From Pelomonas sp047654805 (lineage in GTDB: Bacteria; Pseudomonadota; Gammaproteobacteria; Burkholderiales; Burkholderiaceae_C), in NCBI RefSeq assembly GCF_047654805.1, contig NZ_JASGIV010000001.1, forward strand, positions 1,054,001 through 1,118,000: a DNA stretch of 64,000 nt, in the 5' to 3' direction. How positions within the stretch are numbered: position 1 is the stretch's first letter; every line of letters begins with the position of its first letter. Below the pieces are notes generated by a model. It was given only the letters and a program-made list of their open reading frames with translations, was not told where the DNA came from and searched no databases. Shown in pieces: positions 18,022 to 27,200 of this stretch. The position numbers were made by a program, and so were the translations under genes.

Positions 18022-21000
18022 TTAGAGAGGGGCCTGGGACGCGCTGCGCAGCTGTCCGGCCCAGTCGCTGTTGGCGAACGCCTCCATCCAGCCCGGCAAC
18101 GCCATGGGATGCATGGCGGCGGCTATGCCGTTGCCCTGGCCGAGGCGGCAGCCCAGGCGCAGCAGCTCGCGTGCGTGGGCACGGCTCTCCACGCCCTTGG
18201 CCAGCACCGTGCAGCCGATGTTGCGGGCCAGCCCGATGACGCTCTCCACGAGGGACAGGTCCTGGGCGTCGCCCAGCATGCCCTGCACATAGCTGCGGTG
18301 GAGCTTGAGGGTGTCGACTGGCAGGCGCTTGAGCGAGCCCAGCCGCGAATAGCCGGCGCCGAAGTCGTCCAGCGCGATGCCCACGCCCAGGCTCAGGCAG
18401 CGCTGGATCAACGCCTGGGTGGCGGCCGTCTCGGCCAGCGCATCGGTCTCCAGCACGTCCAGGTGCAGCAGCTGGGCGACCTGGGGCGGCTGGCGCTGGA
18501 TGAGTTCCTGCAGGCGCTGAGGGAAGTCGTGGCGGCCCAGTTGGCGGGCGCCCACGTTGACGCTGACCGGCAGGCCCTTGCCGCCGTTGACGCCGGCGCG
18601 TGCCCAGGCCGCCGTCTGCGCAAGCGCCTTCTCTATGACCCAGTCGCCGATCTGCACGGCCAGGCCGGTGGTTTCGATCAGCGGCAGGAAGTGTGCCGGC
18701 GCAAGCAGGCCGCGCTCGGGGTGTTGCCAGCGCAGCAAGGCCTCGACGCCCATGACCTGGCCGGTGCGCAGGTCGATCTGGGGCTGGTAGTGAAGCAACA
18801 GCTCATCGCTGTCCAGTGCCCTCTGCAGCCGGGCCAGCGCGATCAGGCCAGCCTCGTCGCGCTGGTCCAGTGTGGGATCGTGGAACTGCACGCCACCGCG
18901 TCCGGCATGCTTGGCCCGGTAGAGCGCATGGCCGGCGTGGCGCAGCAGGGTCTCGGGATCGGCGTCGTCCTGCGGGTAGAGGGTAGCGCCAAGGCTGGCG
19001 CTGATCTCCACCGCCAGCCCGTTGCCGACGCGGCTCTCGCGGACCGCGACGGGCGTAGACAGCACGGCCAGCAGCCGGTCGATGCCGCGCTGGGCCTCCT
19101 CCGGCGTCTGCGCGCGCATCAGTACCGCGAACTCATCGCCGTGCAGGCGGGCGAGCTGGTCGGCGGTGTCCGGTGCCGCGCCGCGGGAGCCGCGCAGCGT
19201 GGCCTGCAGCCGGCCGCTGAGCTGCAACAGCACGGCGTCGGCGACCAACTGGCCATGCTCGGCATTGACTCGGCCGAAATCGTCCAGGTCGATGACGCCG
19301 ACGACCAGCTTGAAGCCATCGCGGTTGGCGGCAGCCAGAGCCTGTGGCAGCAGGCGCATGAATTCGTCACGGTTGGGCAGGCCAGTGGCGACGTCGTAGC
19401 GCAGGCTGCGGCGCAGCAGGTCCTGCTGGCGCAGGCTCTCGCCCAGGTCGTTCACGCTGAGCAGCCGCCAGCGCGGATCCACCCCTTCCGGTTCCGGCAC
19501 GGGGCTGAGTCTGACGGCGAAGACGTGGCGGCCACCGTCCTCCAGCTCGGCCTGCAGCTGGCCGCTCCAGCTCAGGCCGGCATTGAGCTCGGCCTGCAGC
19601 TCGGCGGGCTCGTAGCCGCTGCGCTGCAGATTGGCCACGCTCAGCGGCGCGGCCGGCCGGCCGACCAGGGCCTCGCGAGAGGCATGCAGGATGTCGCAGT
19701 AGGCTGGGTTGGCCTCGACGATGCGCCAGTGCATGTCGATGATGGCCAGGCCTTCACCGGCCTGCTGGAACAGCGTGGCCGACAGGCGTTCGCGCTCCTC
19801 GGCCGTGTGGCGCCAGCTGATGTCGGCCAGCGTCGCGATGAGGCCGCGCGGGCGGCCGCGGTGATCCCGTAGCGGCACATGGGCCTGCAGCTCGTGCCAG
19901 CGCCAGTCGCCGCCATCGGCGGCCAGCCGCAGCGACAGGCCGAGGTGCTTGCGTTGCGGATCGGTCAGCAGCTCGCGCAGCGCCCGGCGCACGGGCTCGC
20001 GGTCCCGCGGGTGGGCCAGGCGAACCCAGTCCAGCGGCGCGCTCCCCGCCGCAGCCCCGCCTACCGGCGTCGTCAGCGCCGCCCAGCGGGCCGAGGCATG
20101 GCGCCGCCCTTCGGGCAGCCTCCACTCGGCCAGCGCCAAGCCCTGGGCGTCCAGGGCACTACGCCAACCGTCGCGGTCGCGCAGTTGCTGCTGGTTCAGG
20201 CCCACGATGAGCAGCGGCAGCAGGGCCAGGGCCGCCCCGATCGCATAGGCTGCCAGCGTGGGTGGCGCGCAAAGGCCCCACAGGACGAGCAGGATGACGC
20301 CCAGGGCCGCATTGGCGCGTGGCGCCGCCTGCAGCGCATGCAGGCACAGCAGCAGGTGCGGCAGCAATAGCAGAGGGCCGGCCTGTGGGAGCCAGGCCAG
20401 CGCTGTCTGTGCCGCGATGGCGGCGACCGCGAGCCCGTAGCCCAGCCGGCGGCTGCCGCGGCGTGGCCGCTGGCTGCTGGCCTGGAGCACGGTTCCTGCA
20501 CTCAGCAGCGCAAGCGCCCAGGCGGCAGCCAACTCCAGCGCGCCGCCGCCGGCGGCACCCGCCGAAAGGCCGGCGGCCAGCAGGGCGCCCAGCGTGAGCA
20601 GTCCGGCCAGCCCCGGGGCGGCCAGGCCGGAGAGGAGACCGAACAGCCCGATCTCGCGCCAGCCGGCCAGCCTGCCGGTCAGGCGCAGCCTGCGCAGCAG
20701 TGCTCGATTCAGCACGAGTGCCAGCAGCGGCAGGGCGAGCGCGCTGAGCACGGGCGCGGAGATCAGCAGATCCAGCGCGACCCCAGGGTCGGGCGGTGCC
20801 TTGAAGAACAGTGGCAGGCCGGCGCCCAGCATCAGGCCGGCCATCACCAGGGGCAGCACCCATGCGCTGAGCCGCCACAGCGCCAGCAGACCGAGCGCGG
20901 CCAGCAGCATGGGGATCAGCAGGTCCTGGGCCGGCGTCGCGCCGGCGGGCTGGGGCAGGCGAAGTACTGGCGGCAGAGCGCTGCCGGCCAGGTCCCAGGC

Positions 21001-21186
21001 AGTGACGAGGCCGCCGCCCAGGCCGGCCAACGCGGCGAGGCTGACGCGGCGCATCCGGCGCCAACTGCGGCGGTTGCGGATGCGGCGGGGGCCGGGCGGC
21101 AGGGTGGTGGAGGGCGGGGCCTGCACGCTCAGGTCGGCCTCCGGCCCAAGTGCGGAAGAATCCGGCGCGCCGGAGTGCAGGTGCAT
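18022..21186 (-). CDS. Membrane GGDEF/EAL protein with PAS domains
   Basis: A 1054-residue predicted c-di-GMP protein. Residues about 40-335 hold many transmembrane helices, followed by two PAS-like regions (about 340-590), a GGDEF domain (about 595-760; signature reads RLHGDEF, first Gly replaced by His) and an EAL domain (about 785-1035). EAL itself is intact (GVEALLRW) and DDFGAGYSRL is present, but other catalytic positions are altered: LHLDVLE where LELEITE is usual, LKLHRSY for LKIDRSF, and AKGVES for AEGVET. Phosphodiesterase activity is therefore doubtful. Its stop is nine bases before dnaG, which suggests co-transcription. Confidence 0.85.
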   Translation of the reverse strand: MHLHSGAPDSSALGPEADLSVQAPPSTTLPPGPRRIRNRRSWRRMRRVSLAALAGLGGGLVTAWDLAGSALPPVLRLPQPAGATPAQDLLIPMLLAALGLLALWRLSAWVLPLVMAGLMLGAGLPLFFKAPPDPGVALDLLISAPVLSALALPLLALVLNRALLRRLRLTGRLAGWREIGLFGLLSGLAAPGLAGLLTLGALLAAGLSAGAAGGGALELAAAWALALLSAGTVLQASSQRPRRGSRRLGYGLAVAAIAAQTALAWLPQAGPLLLLPHLLLCLHALQAAPRANAALGVILLVLWGLCAPPTLAAYAIGAALALLPLLIVGLNQQQLRDRDGWRSALDAQGLALAEWRLPEGRRHASARWAALTTPVGGAAAGSAPLDWVRLAHPRDREPVRRALRELLTDPQRKHLGLSLRLAADGGDWRWHELQAHVPLRDHRGRPRGLIATLADISWRHTAEERERLSATLFQQAGEGLAIIDMHWRIVEANPAYCDILHASREALVGRPAAPLSVANLQRSGYEPAELQAELNAGLSWSGQLQAELEDGGRHVFAVRLSPVPEPEGVDPRWRLLSVNDLGESLRQQDLLRRSLRYDVATGLPNRDEFMRLLPQALAAANRDGFKLVVGVIDLDDFGRVNAEHGQLVADAVLLQLSGRLQATLRGSRGAAPDTADQLARLHGDEFAVLMRAQTPEEAQRGIDRLLAVLSTPVAVRESRVGNGLAVEISASLGATLYPQDDADPETLLRHAGHALYRAKHAGRGGVQFHDPTLDQRDEAGLIALARLQRALDSDELLLHYQPQIDLRTGQVMGVEALLRWQHPERGLLAPAHFLPLIETTGLAVQIGDWVIEKALAQTAAWARAGVNGGKGLPVSVNVGARQLGRHDFPQRLQELIQRQPPQVAQLLHLDVLETDALAETAATQALIQRCLSLGVGIALDDFGAGYSRLGSLKRLPVDTLKLHRSYVQGMLGDAQDLSLVESVIGLARNIGCTVLAKGVESRAHARELLRLGCRLGQGNGIAAAMHPMALPGWMEAFANSDWAGQLRSASQAPL

Positions 21187-21372
21187 CGGTCAGGCCCCGG
21201 TCCGGTCCGGCGACGGCAGGGCTTGCGCGTCGCCCGTGGCGGGATGGGAGGGGGCGGCCATTGGCCGAATTGCGTCACGCAGCGGTTGCCGTGATCCCGG
21301 GGGGAGCCCGGGAATCGAGGCGGCAGACCGTGTGACGAAGGGCATGGCGCAGTTTAGGCGCGCGCCCATTGC

Positions 21373-21402
21373 AAAAGAAAAGGGCCATCCCGTAGATGGC
21401 CC
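21373..21402 (-). terminator. Intrinsic terminator after the H-NS gene
   Basis: On the minus strand GGGCCATC, loop TACGG, GATGGCCC (21395-21402 with 21382-21389) form a perfect 8-bp stem followed by TTTTCTTTT. It lies about 60 bases past the stop and isolates the H-NS gene from the GGDEF/EAL gene. Confidence 0.8.
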
Positions 21403-21460
21403 TGAACGTAGGGGGCGCCGCGGCAGGCGGCGCCGGTTTTGCCTTTCAGGCGTGGATGCT

Positions 21461-21757
21461 TCAGACCGCGAAATCGGTCAGCTTCGCGCCGCCGGCCACG
21501 GCGGCTTTCAGCCATTTGGGCTGCAGGCCACGGCCGCTCCAGGTTTCACCGGTGGCTTGATTGCGATATTTGGCGGCAACCTTGGAGACCTTGGCTGGCT
21601 TGGGTGTGCGCATGCTGAGGTCGGCCACCGTCAGGCCATATTCGCTCATCAGGGATTTGACCTTGGCAACGGCTTCGCTGCGTTCGCGCTCCTTGGTTTG
21701 GCTGATCTGCTCATCAAGCGCCGCGCGTTGGGCCAGGAGTTCCTTGAGATTGGACAT
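21461..21757 (-). CDS. H-NS family nucleoid protein
   Basis: A 98-residue DNA-binding protein. Residues 1-45 are helical and form the oligomerisation region (LKELLAQRAALDEQISQTK); the C-terminal domain KYRNQATGETWSGRGLQPKWL matches the H-NS DNA-binding motif, with SGRGLQP in place of the commoner GRGRxP loop. Proteins of this family bind AT-rich DNA and silence acquired genes. It is monocistronic between its own promoter and a strong terminator. Confidence 0.9.
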   Translation of the reverse strand: MSNLKELLAQRAALDEQISQTKERERSEAVAKVKSLMSEYGLTVADLSMRTPKPAKVSKVAAKYRNQATGETWSGRGLQPKWLKAAVAGGAKLTDFAV

Positions 21758-22072
21758 GCTGCTATTCCTCTTGCGATTTGACCGGTGAGACGCCCGATGA
21801 CCGGCATCGGGGCCTCGGAGGAGCGGGGCACGTGGCCCGGCAATTATCTCCGCCGACGAATTAAATCGCGGACCGGGGATTCAGGCAAGAGTTTTCTTTG
21901 GTCTGGCGCAACGGGTTTCAATTCGATGCGGAAAACCCCATGGTCGGAGATTGGGCCGCCAGCCGCTGCAGACAGCCTATTGTCAGATACCCCATGGAGC
22001 CGTGGGGGACATGTGAGCCAGTCTTATTTGCCGTGACGAATGCCACGGCAGCACGGACGAGAAATAGTCGGG
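21758..22072 (-). other. H-NS gene leader and promoter region
   Basis: 315 bases between H-NS and yggX with no convincing gene. It holds the likely H-NS promoter at 21860-21888 and a leader of roughly 95 bases. The stretch 21890-22072 is less GC-rich than its surroundings and would be a natural site for autoregulation by H-NS, but no specific site can be called. Confidence 0.4.
21860..21888 (-). promoter_or_regulatory. Probable sigma70 promoter of the H-NS gene
   Basis: On the minus strand TTGCCT (21883-21888), 17 bases, TTTAAT (21860-21865). Both hexamers deviate from consensus at two positions. A GATAAT at 21843-21848 has no matching -35. Confidence 0.45.
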
Positions 22073-22351
22073 TCAGTTCGACGGGGGCACGTAGCCGGCG
22101 ACCTGCTCGGCGCCACTGCCGAAGAAGAATTGGTCCGCCTGGCGCATCAGGTATTGGCGTGCACGCAGGTCCGCGAGGTTGAGGCGGTTTTCATTGACGA
22201 GCATGGTCTGGTGCTTCATCCAGGCGGCCCAGGCCTCCTTGCTGACGTTTTCCCAAACTCGCTTGCCGAGTTCCGTATGCACGGGGTAGGGCGGGAAGTC
22301 CAGCCCTTCGGCTTCCTTCTTGAGATAGGCGCATTGAACGACGCGAGGCAT
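22073..22351 (-). CDS. yggX: Fe(2+)-trafficking / oxidative damage protection protein
   Basis: A 92-residue YggX-type protein that protects labile iron-sulfur clusters and handles Fe(II). It begins MPRVVQCAYLKKEAEGLDFP, with the conserved Cys at residue 7, and contains GKRVWENVSKEAWAAWMKHQTMLVNENRL. The start at 22351 matches family length; an upstream extension in the same frame is not family sequence. It sits 77 bases after argA, beyond a hairpin terminator. Confidence 0.95.
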   Translation of the reverse strand: MPRVVQCAYLKKEAEGLDFPPYPVHTELGKRVWENVSKEAWAAWMKHQTMLVNENRLNLADLRARQYLMRQADQFFFGSGAEQVAGYVPPSN

Positions 22352-22370
22352 GGTGGACTCCTGAGGCACG

Positions 22371-22410
22371 AAAAGGGAAAACGGCCGGCACTTTAGCGTG
22401 CGGGCCGTTT
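22371..22410 (-). terminator. Intrinsic terminator after argA
   Basis: On the minus strand AACGGCCCGCAC pairs with GTGCCGGCCGTT around loop GCTAAA (22398-22409 with 22380-22391, one mismatch), followed by TTCCCTTTTC. It sits between argA and yggX. Confidence 0.65.
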
Positions 22411-22428
22411 GGGCAAGCCTTGCGGGGC

Positions 22429-23772
22429 TTAGTTGAATCGTTTGACCAGCACCAGGGAGCGGCGATCCCAGTTGTATTTGCGCTTGCGTTCCTCGGGCAG
22501 CCACTCCGGGTCGACCTGCTGGAAACCGCGCTTGATGAACCAGTGCATGGTGCGCGTGGTCAGCACGAAAATGCTGTCCAGACCCATTGCCTTGGCGCGC
22601 TGCTCGATGCGCTTGAGCAGCCGGTCGCCATCGCCCTGGCCCTGCACTTCGTTGGACACCGTCAGCGCCGCCATCTCGGCCGTGCGGGCCTCAACATAGG
22701 GGTAGAGGGCCGCGCAGCCGAAGATGACACCGTCGTGTTCGATGACGGTGTAGAGCTCGGCGTCGCGCTCTATCTCGGTCCGGCTGCGCTTGACCAGCGT
22801 GCCATCGCGCTCGAAGGGCTCGATGAGCTTGATGATGCCGGCCACGTCGTCCGAGGTCGCCTCGCGCAGGCTCTCCAGCTTCTCGTCGACGACCATGGTG
22901 CCGATGCCGTCATGGGTGTAGACCTCCTGCAGCAGTGCGCCATCGATGGCGAACGGGATGATGTGCGTGCGCTCCACGCCGGCGCGGCAGGCTTCGGCGC
23001 AATGGCGCAGATAGAAAGCCACGTCGGTCGGTTCGGGCGTCGGGCCGGCCTTGGCGAGCATGCGGTCGGCGTCTGCCAGCGCCAATTCGGTATCTATGGG
23101 GCTGTCGGGATCGCTCGGGTCCTCGCGGACGCCCGGTACTTCGCAGACGAACAGCAGCTTGTCGGCCTGCAGCGCGATGGCCGCGGACGTGGCCACGTCT
23201 TCCATGGATAGGTTGAAGGCCTCACCCGTGGGCGAGAAGCCGAAGGGCGACAGCAGCACGATGGCGCCGATGTCGATGGCGCGCTGGATGGCCGCGCCGT
23301 CGACCTTGCGGACCAGGCCCGAATGCTGGAAGTCGACACCATCGACGATGCCGACCGGCCGGGCAGTGAGGAAGTTGCCGGACACGACCCGCACCGTGGC
23401 ATTGGCCATGGGCGTATTGGGCAGACCCTGGCTGAAAGCGGCTTCGATCTCGAAGCGCAACTGGCCGGCGGCCTCCTGGGCGCAGTCCAGTGCCACGGCG
23501 TCGGTGATGCGTCGGCCATGGCTGTAGCGTGGCGTCTGGCCCTTGGCGGCCAGTTGCTCGTTGACCTGCGGGCGAAAGCCGTGCACCAGGACGATCTTGA
23601 TGCCCATGGCGTGCAGGATGGCCAGGTCCTGAACGAAGGCGTTCAGCTTGCCGGCCGCGACCAGTTCGCCCGGCATGCCGACGACGAAGGTCTCGCCGCG
23701 GTAGGCGTGGATGTAGGGCGCCACGGCGCGAAACCAGGGCACGAAGGTGTGAGGGAAGACGAGGCCTGTCAT
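22429..23772 (-). CDS. argA: N-acetylglutamate synthase
   Basis: A 447-residue amino-acid N-acetyltransferase, the first step of arginine synthesis (acetyl-CoA plus glutamate). The N-terminal amino-acid-kinase-like domain (about 1-285; IVLVHGFRPQVNEQLAAKG, NFLTARPVGIVDGVDF) senses arginine; the C-terminal GNAT domain (about 300-445; MAALTVSNEVQGQGDGDRLL, VLTTRTMHWFIKRGF) is catalytic. The start MTGLVFPHTFVPWFRA at 23772 matches the family; a 163-codon extension upstream is antisense to the VOC gene and is rejected. Confidence 0.95.
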   Translation of the reverse strand: MTGLVFPHTFVPWFRAVAPYIHAYRGETFVVGMPGELVAAGKLNAFVQDLAILHAMGIKIVLVHGFRPQVNEQLAAKGQTPRYSHGRRITDAVALDCAQEAAGQLRFEIEAAFSQGLPNTPMANATVRVVSGNFLTARPVGIVDGVDFQHSGLVRKVDGAAIQRAIDIGAIVLLSPFGFSPTGEAFNLSMEDVATSAAIALQADKLLFVCEVPGVREDPSDPDSPIDTELALADADRMLAKAGPTPEPTDVAFYLRHCAEACRAGVERTHIIPFAIDGALLQEVYTHDGIGTMVVDEKLESLREATSDDVAGIIKLIEPFERDGTLVKRSRTEIERDAELYTVIEHDGVIFGCAALYPYVEARTAEMAALTVSNEVQGQGDGDRLLKRIEQRAKAMGLDSIFVLTTRTMHWFIKRGFQQVDPEWLPEERKRKYNWDRRSLVLVKRFN

Positions 23773-23856
23773 TTCCGAATTGTGGAGCCTGTCCGCTGCA
23801 CTTGACGCTGTCATGTTCGGCGCGGAGCATGGCCGCTCCACCCTCCGGAGACCGCG

Positions 23857-24249
23857 ATGAAGGACTATCAAGACGTCTACATGACCCCCGGCGCCTTCAG
23901 CTGGAATGAGTTGTCCACACCTGATCCCAAGGCCGCCTGCGCGTTCTACGGCGCGCTGCTCGGCTGGGGCTTCGACACGATGAACCTGGGCGAGGGCGAC
24001 TACCAGGTCGTCAAGGTCGGCGACGTCGCGGTGGGCGGCATCATGAAGCAGCAGCAGCCCGGCCCGGCCCTGTGGGGAGCCTACGTCACCGTCGAATCCT
24101 GCGACGCCACGGTCGAGAAGGCCAGGGGCCTCGGTGCGACGGTCTGTGCTGGGCCTTTTGACATCCCGACCATCGGCCGCATGGCCGTGTTGCAGGATCC
24201 GCAGGGTGCCGTGATCCAGGTGATCAGCTACTTCCCTCGCACGGAGTAA
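23857..24249 (+). CDS. VOC (glyoxalase/bleomycin-resistance fold) protein
   Basis: A 130-residue protein of the vicinal-oxygen-chelate superfamily. It shows the paired beta-alpha-beta-beta-beta modules: FSWNELSTPDPKAACAFYG (N-terminal module) and AYVTVESCDATVEKARGLG...GRMAVLQDPQGAVIQV (C-terminal module). Such proteins bind a metal or small hydrophobic ligand; the substrate cannot be inferred. GGAG precedes the start at proper spacing. Divergent from argA, and only 25 bases before hrpA. Confidence 0.85.
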   Translation: MKDYQDVYMTPGAFSWNELSTPDPKAACAFYGALLGWGFDTMNLGEGDYQVVKVGDVAVGGIMKQQQPGPALWGAYVTVESCDATVEKARGLGATVCAGPFDIPTIGRMAVLQDPQGAVIQVISYFPRTE

Positions 24250-24274
24250 GCGGGTGCGGGACAATCCCGCCCCA

Positions 24275-27200
24275 ATGAGTTCCGAACGACCCGAGAGCCG
24301 GTTGCCTCAACCGGCTCTTTCCATTTCATTTCCCGAATCGCTGCCGGTTTCTTCCCGACGGGAGGAAATCATGCAGGCGATGGCCGAGCATCAGGTCGTC
24401 ATCGTCTGCGGAGAGACCGGCTCCGGCAAGACCACGCAACTGCCCAAGATTGCGCTGGCGATGGGCCGCGGGCGGGCCAACGGTGGCGGGCTCATCGGCC
24501 ACACGCAGCCGCGCCGCATCGCCGCCAGCAGCGTCGCCAAGCGCATCGCCGAGGAGCTGAAGACGCCGCTGGGCGACGTGGTCGGCTACAAGGTGCGCTT
24601 CCAGGACCGCCTCACCAAGGGCGCATCGGTCAAGCTGATGACGGACGGCATCCTGCTGGCCGAGACGCAGAGCGACCCGCTCCTGAAGGCCTACGACACG
24701 CTGATCATCGACGAGGCCCATGAGCGCAGCCTCAACATCGACTTCCTGCTGGGCTATTTGCGCGAGCTGCTGCCGCGCCGGCCGGACCTGAAGATCGTCG
24801 TCACATCGGCCACCATCGATGCGGACCGCTTCGCGCAGCACTTCGCATCCAGCAAGGGGCCGGCGCCGGTGCTGATGGTGTCGGGGCGCCTGTTCCCGGT
24901 CGAGCAGCGTTACCGCCCGTTCGAGGAGAGCCGCGAGTACGACCTGAACAACGCGATCACCGACGCCGTCGACGAGCTGTGGCGCGAGGGCGGCGGCGAC
25001 GTGCTGGTGTTCCTGCCGGGCGAGCGCGAGATCCGCGAGGCCGCCGAGGCGCTACGCAAGCACCACCCGCCTGGCGTGGACATACTGCCACTGTTCTCGC
25101 GGCTGTCCGAGGCCGACCAGAACAAGGTCTTCGAGCCGCACGGCGCGCGCCGCATCGTGCTGGCGACCAACGTGGCGGAGACTTCGTTGACGGTGCCGGG
25201 TATCCGCTACGTCATTGACCCCGGCCTGGCGCGCGTGAAGCGCTACAGCTACCGCAACAAGGTCGAGCAGCTGCTGGTCGAGAACATCAGCCAGGCAGCG
25301 GCCAACCAGCGCGCCGGCCGCTGCGGCCGCGTGTCCAACGGCATCTGCGTGCGCCTGTACAGCGAGAAGGAATTCAACGAACGGCCCAAGTTCACGGATC
25401 CCGAGATCCTGCGCAGCAGCCTGGCCGGCGTCATCCTGCGCATGAAGTCGCTGCACCTGGGCGACGTCGAACGCTTCCCGTTCCTGGAGGCACCGCGGCC
25501 CAAGGCGATCGCCGACGGCTATCAGCTGCTTGCCGAACTGGGCGCGACTGACGACGCCAACGAGCTGACCCCGCTGGGTCGCGAGCTGTCGCGCCTGCCG
25601 CTGGACCCGCGCGTGGGTCGCATGATCCTGGAGGCGCGCCAGCGCCATGCCCTGACAGAGGTGCTGGTCATCGCGTCGGCGCTTTCCGGCCAGGACGTGC
25701 GCGACCGCCCCCAGGAGCAGGCCCAGGCGGCCGACGAGAAGCACAAGAAGTTCGACGACGAGAAGTCGGAGTTCATGGGCTACCTGAAACTGTGGAAATG
25801 GCTGGGTGAGTCGCGTGGCGGCGAGGGCGAGCACAAGCTGTCGCACCGCAAGCATGAGCAACTGCTGCGCGAGAACTTCGTCAGCCCGCGCCGCGTGCGC
25901 GAATGGCGCGACGTGCATTCGCAGCTGCAGACCGTCGTTGCCGAGCACGGCTGGAAGCTCAACGCCAGCGCCGCGACCTATGAGCAGGTGCACCTGTCGA
26001 TGCTGGCCGGCCTGCTGGGCAACATCGGCCAGAAGAGCGACGACGAGGACTGGTACCTCGGCGCGCGCGGTATCAAGTTCTATCGCCACCCCGGCGCGCA
26101 CCTGAGCAAGAAGCCGGGTCGATGGATCGTCGCGGCCGAGCTGGTCGACACCTCGCGGCTGTACGGGCGCGGTCTTGCCAGCATCGAGCCGCAGTGGCTG
26201 CCGCCGATCGCCGGGCATCTGATCAAGACGCAGCTGTTGGAGCCGCACTGGGAGAAGAAGGCTGCCGAGGTTGTGGCACTCGAGCGGGCGACCCTCTACG
26301 GCATCGTGCTCTACAGCAACAAGCGCGTGAACTTCGGCCGCGTGGACGCGAAGGCGGCGCGCGAGATCTTCATCCGCGAGGGACTGGTCGACGACGAGCT
26401 GCCCGAGGACCTGGTGCGCCAGTTGCCGTTCATCGCACACAACCGCCGCCAGATCAGCAAGGTCGAGGCGCTGGAGCATAAGTCACGCCGCCAGGACGTG
26501 CTGGTCGACGACGAGCTGATCTACGCGTTCTACGACGACAAGTTGCCGGTGCACGTGTTCAGCGGAGCGACGCTGCTGAAGTGGTGGCGCGAGGCCAGCA
26601 GGGCCGACGACAAGCTGCTGCAGCTCAGCCAGGACGAGCTGATGCGCCACGAGGCCGCGGGCGTCACCAGCGAGGCCTTTCCCAAGGTCATCCGGTTGGG
26701 CGGCGTGGACTGCGCGGCAACCTACCTGCATCAGCCTGGCGACGCGCGCGACGGCCTCACCGTCACCGTGCCCATATTCGCGCTGAACCAGGTCAGCGAG
26801 GAACGGGCCGAGTGGCTGGTGTCCGGAATGCTGGCGGCCAAGGTGACGGCGCTGCTGAAGAGCCTGCACCAGAAGCCGCGCGCCCGGCTGACACCGCTGC
26901 CTGACTTTGTCGCCGAATTCATCGAGCTGAACCCTTTTGGCCAGGGTGGGCTGGTGGATACGCTGCTGAAGGCCGTCAGAGAGCGCACGCAACTCGCCGT
27001 GCAGCGCAACGACTTCAAGCTGGAGCAGCTCGCGCCGCACCTGTTCATGAACTTCCGCGTCGTCGACGAGCATGGTCGCCAGTTGGGCCAGGGCCGCCAG
27101 CTCGCCGCGCTGAAGGCAGAGCTGGGCGGCCAGGCACGTTCGGCCTTCCAGGCGCTGGCGGCGCTGAAACTGCCCGGCAAGGAAGAGGCGCAGGCGCCCA

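Noticed and set aside
22429..24264. Long form of argA starting inside the VOC gene
   Set aside because: The extra N-terminal sequence is an antisense translation of the VOC gene; family N-terminus begins at 23772.
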